Assembly: GCA_037447655.1 (NCBI GenBank) | Contig: JBBHKE010002976.1 | Coordinates: forward strand, 159,898-223,897 | Source: Zygnema cylindricum | Taxonomy: Eukaryota > Streptophyta > Zygnematophyceae > Zygnematales > Zygnemataceae | DNA length: 64,000 bases | Reading direction: 5' to 3' | In this document: piece after piece, positions 63,091 to 64,000 of the stretch | How the letters are laid out: every line of letters begins with the position of its first letter | How positions within the stretch are numbered: position 1 is the first letter of the stretch | The notes under the pieces: model-generated | Told to the model about the DNA's origin: nothing | What the model saw: only the letters and a program-made list of their open reading frames with translations | The model's database searches: none | Made by a program: the position numbers and the translations under genes

Positions 63091-64000
63091 TCTTTCAAAT
63101 TTTCAAACACTTTCATTTTCTCATGCACTATTCACAATTTTTTTCTCTTTTCATCTTGTTGTTATTAACATTTTTTTTTCTTTCACTGTTTTCTCTATTG
63201 TCAGCCTTCCGAACCCTATTCATCTCAACAAAGTTTGTTACATCTTTTGTACTCTCCAATACTTACCCAATTGACCACATTACTTTTTTTCTTGTTTTGT
63301 TTTTCCACTTTGTTTCACTTCTCTTTTAATCTCTCATTTTTCCACTACTAGAAATGAGAGGGAGTATTGACATGCATTTCTAGTTGTGAAATTCTCACTT
63401 TTCACTCTATGTAATTCCCCATTGACTACTTTTTCACTAATTGTGAAATACCTTTTTTGCATTTCACTAAATTCTCCAATTACTCTCCACTTTTTGCAAC
63501 TATCCACCTTCTCACTTAGCCTCTAAAGAGGCCCTTTTGTTTTGAAATCATTTTTTCTCTCACCCTTTTTTTGTCAAATTGATTCCCTTTACGTCCCTTT
63601 CAATCATCGTCTTTATGTTTGACACTTTAGTTTTCTCATCTTGCAAAACTGTCTTTTTATTTTCACAACTTTTCTTTCTATTTTTCACCTTTCTTTACAT
63701 TCAACTTTTAATGTTTTATTTACATAACACTTTTCATCCCCACATCTAAAAACCAAAAAAAAAAAAAAACCCATAACCCAAAAACCTTAGACCAAAGGGC
63801 AATTTTCTTTTCCAACTTTTTCCCTTTGAAATCATTTTCTCATATTGATTCCTTCAACATCTTTTTAACTCTTTCTAATCATTGTCATACCTTCATCAAC
63901 TTATGACACTTGCTTTCACTTTCTCACTTTTCATTTTTCCGTCACCATTGTGTTTTTGGTTGTTTTTCACCTCTTTTACTCCACCCTTTCCAATTCCATC
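63091..64000. other. Pyrimidine-rich AT-rich sequence, no gene seen
   Basis: T- and C-rich sequence with many TTTTCAC/TTTCACT motifs. Open frames are compositional. It could be the decayed interior of element E, but nothing recognisable remains. Confidence 0.45.

Overview
This window comes from a nuclear genome of the green lineage, probably a streptophyte. It holds intron-rich genes for two plastid chlorophyll-breakdown proteins, Ty1/copia retrotransposons primed by initiator-Met tRNA, AT-rich intergenic DNA and long purine/pyrimidine tracts. I cannot name the species. No bacterial-type operon, CRISPR array or rRNA gene is visible. There is one assembly gap (Ns, 2085-2362).

Layout. The window is a large, diverged inverted duplication. 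The left arm (1 to about 8.9 kb) reappears reverse-complemented in the right arm (about 27.5 to 53.85 kb). From the outside inward each arm carries a 13-bp minisatellite, a coiled-coil gene reading outward, a Ser/Pro- or Glu-rich low-complexity ORF, about 1 kb of conserved upstream DNA, and an eight-exon ankyrin-type gene reading inward. The right arm is longer because it took in three small-element copies (MITE family), a TA-flanked MITE, a copia 3' fragment and two near-identical copia elements (A and B). A and B lie in opposite orientations in neighbouring introns of the right coiled-coil gene.

The unduplicated centre (9-27.5 kb) holds a divergent gene pair. A STAY-GREEN/Mg-dechelatase gene lies on the minus strand (15,583-18,548, 5 exons, 374 aa). 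A Rieske oxygenase of the pheophorbide a oxygenase/PTC52 family lies on the plus strand (20,610-25,241, 7 exons, 569 aa). In plants these families act at the first and the ring-opening steps of chlorophyll catabolism. Here they share a 2.06-kb intergenic region with at least four CACGTG G-boxes, so co-regulation is a reasonable inference. The centre also holds LTR remnants, a tRNA-like insertion and a foldback-repeat cluster.

The right end (55-62.3 kb) is a nested retrotransposon block. An older LTR (E) is split by copia element C, which is followed by an internally deleted derivative (D) sharing LTRs with it (LTR-C-LTR-D-LTR). The last 1.7 kb is pyrimidine-rich with a diverged tandem repeat and no convincing gene. 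Exon joins were made by eye from GT/AG sites, reading-frame phase and comparison of the two arms; no search was run.
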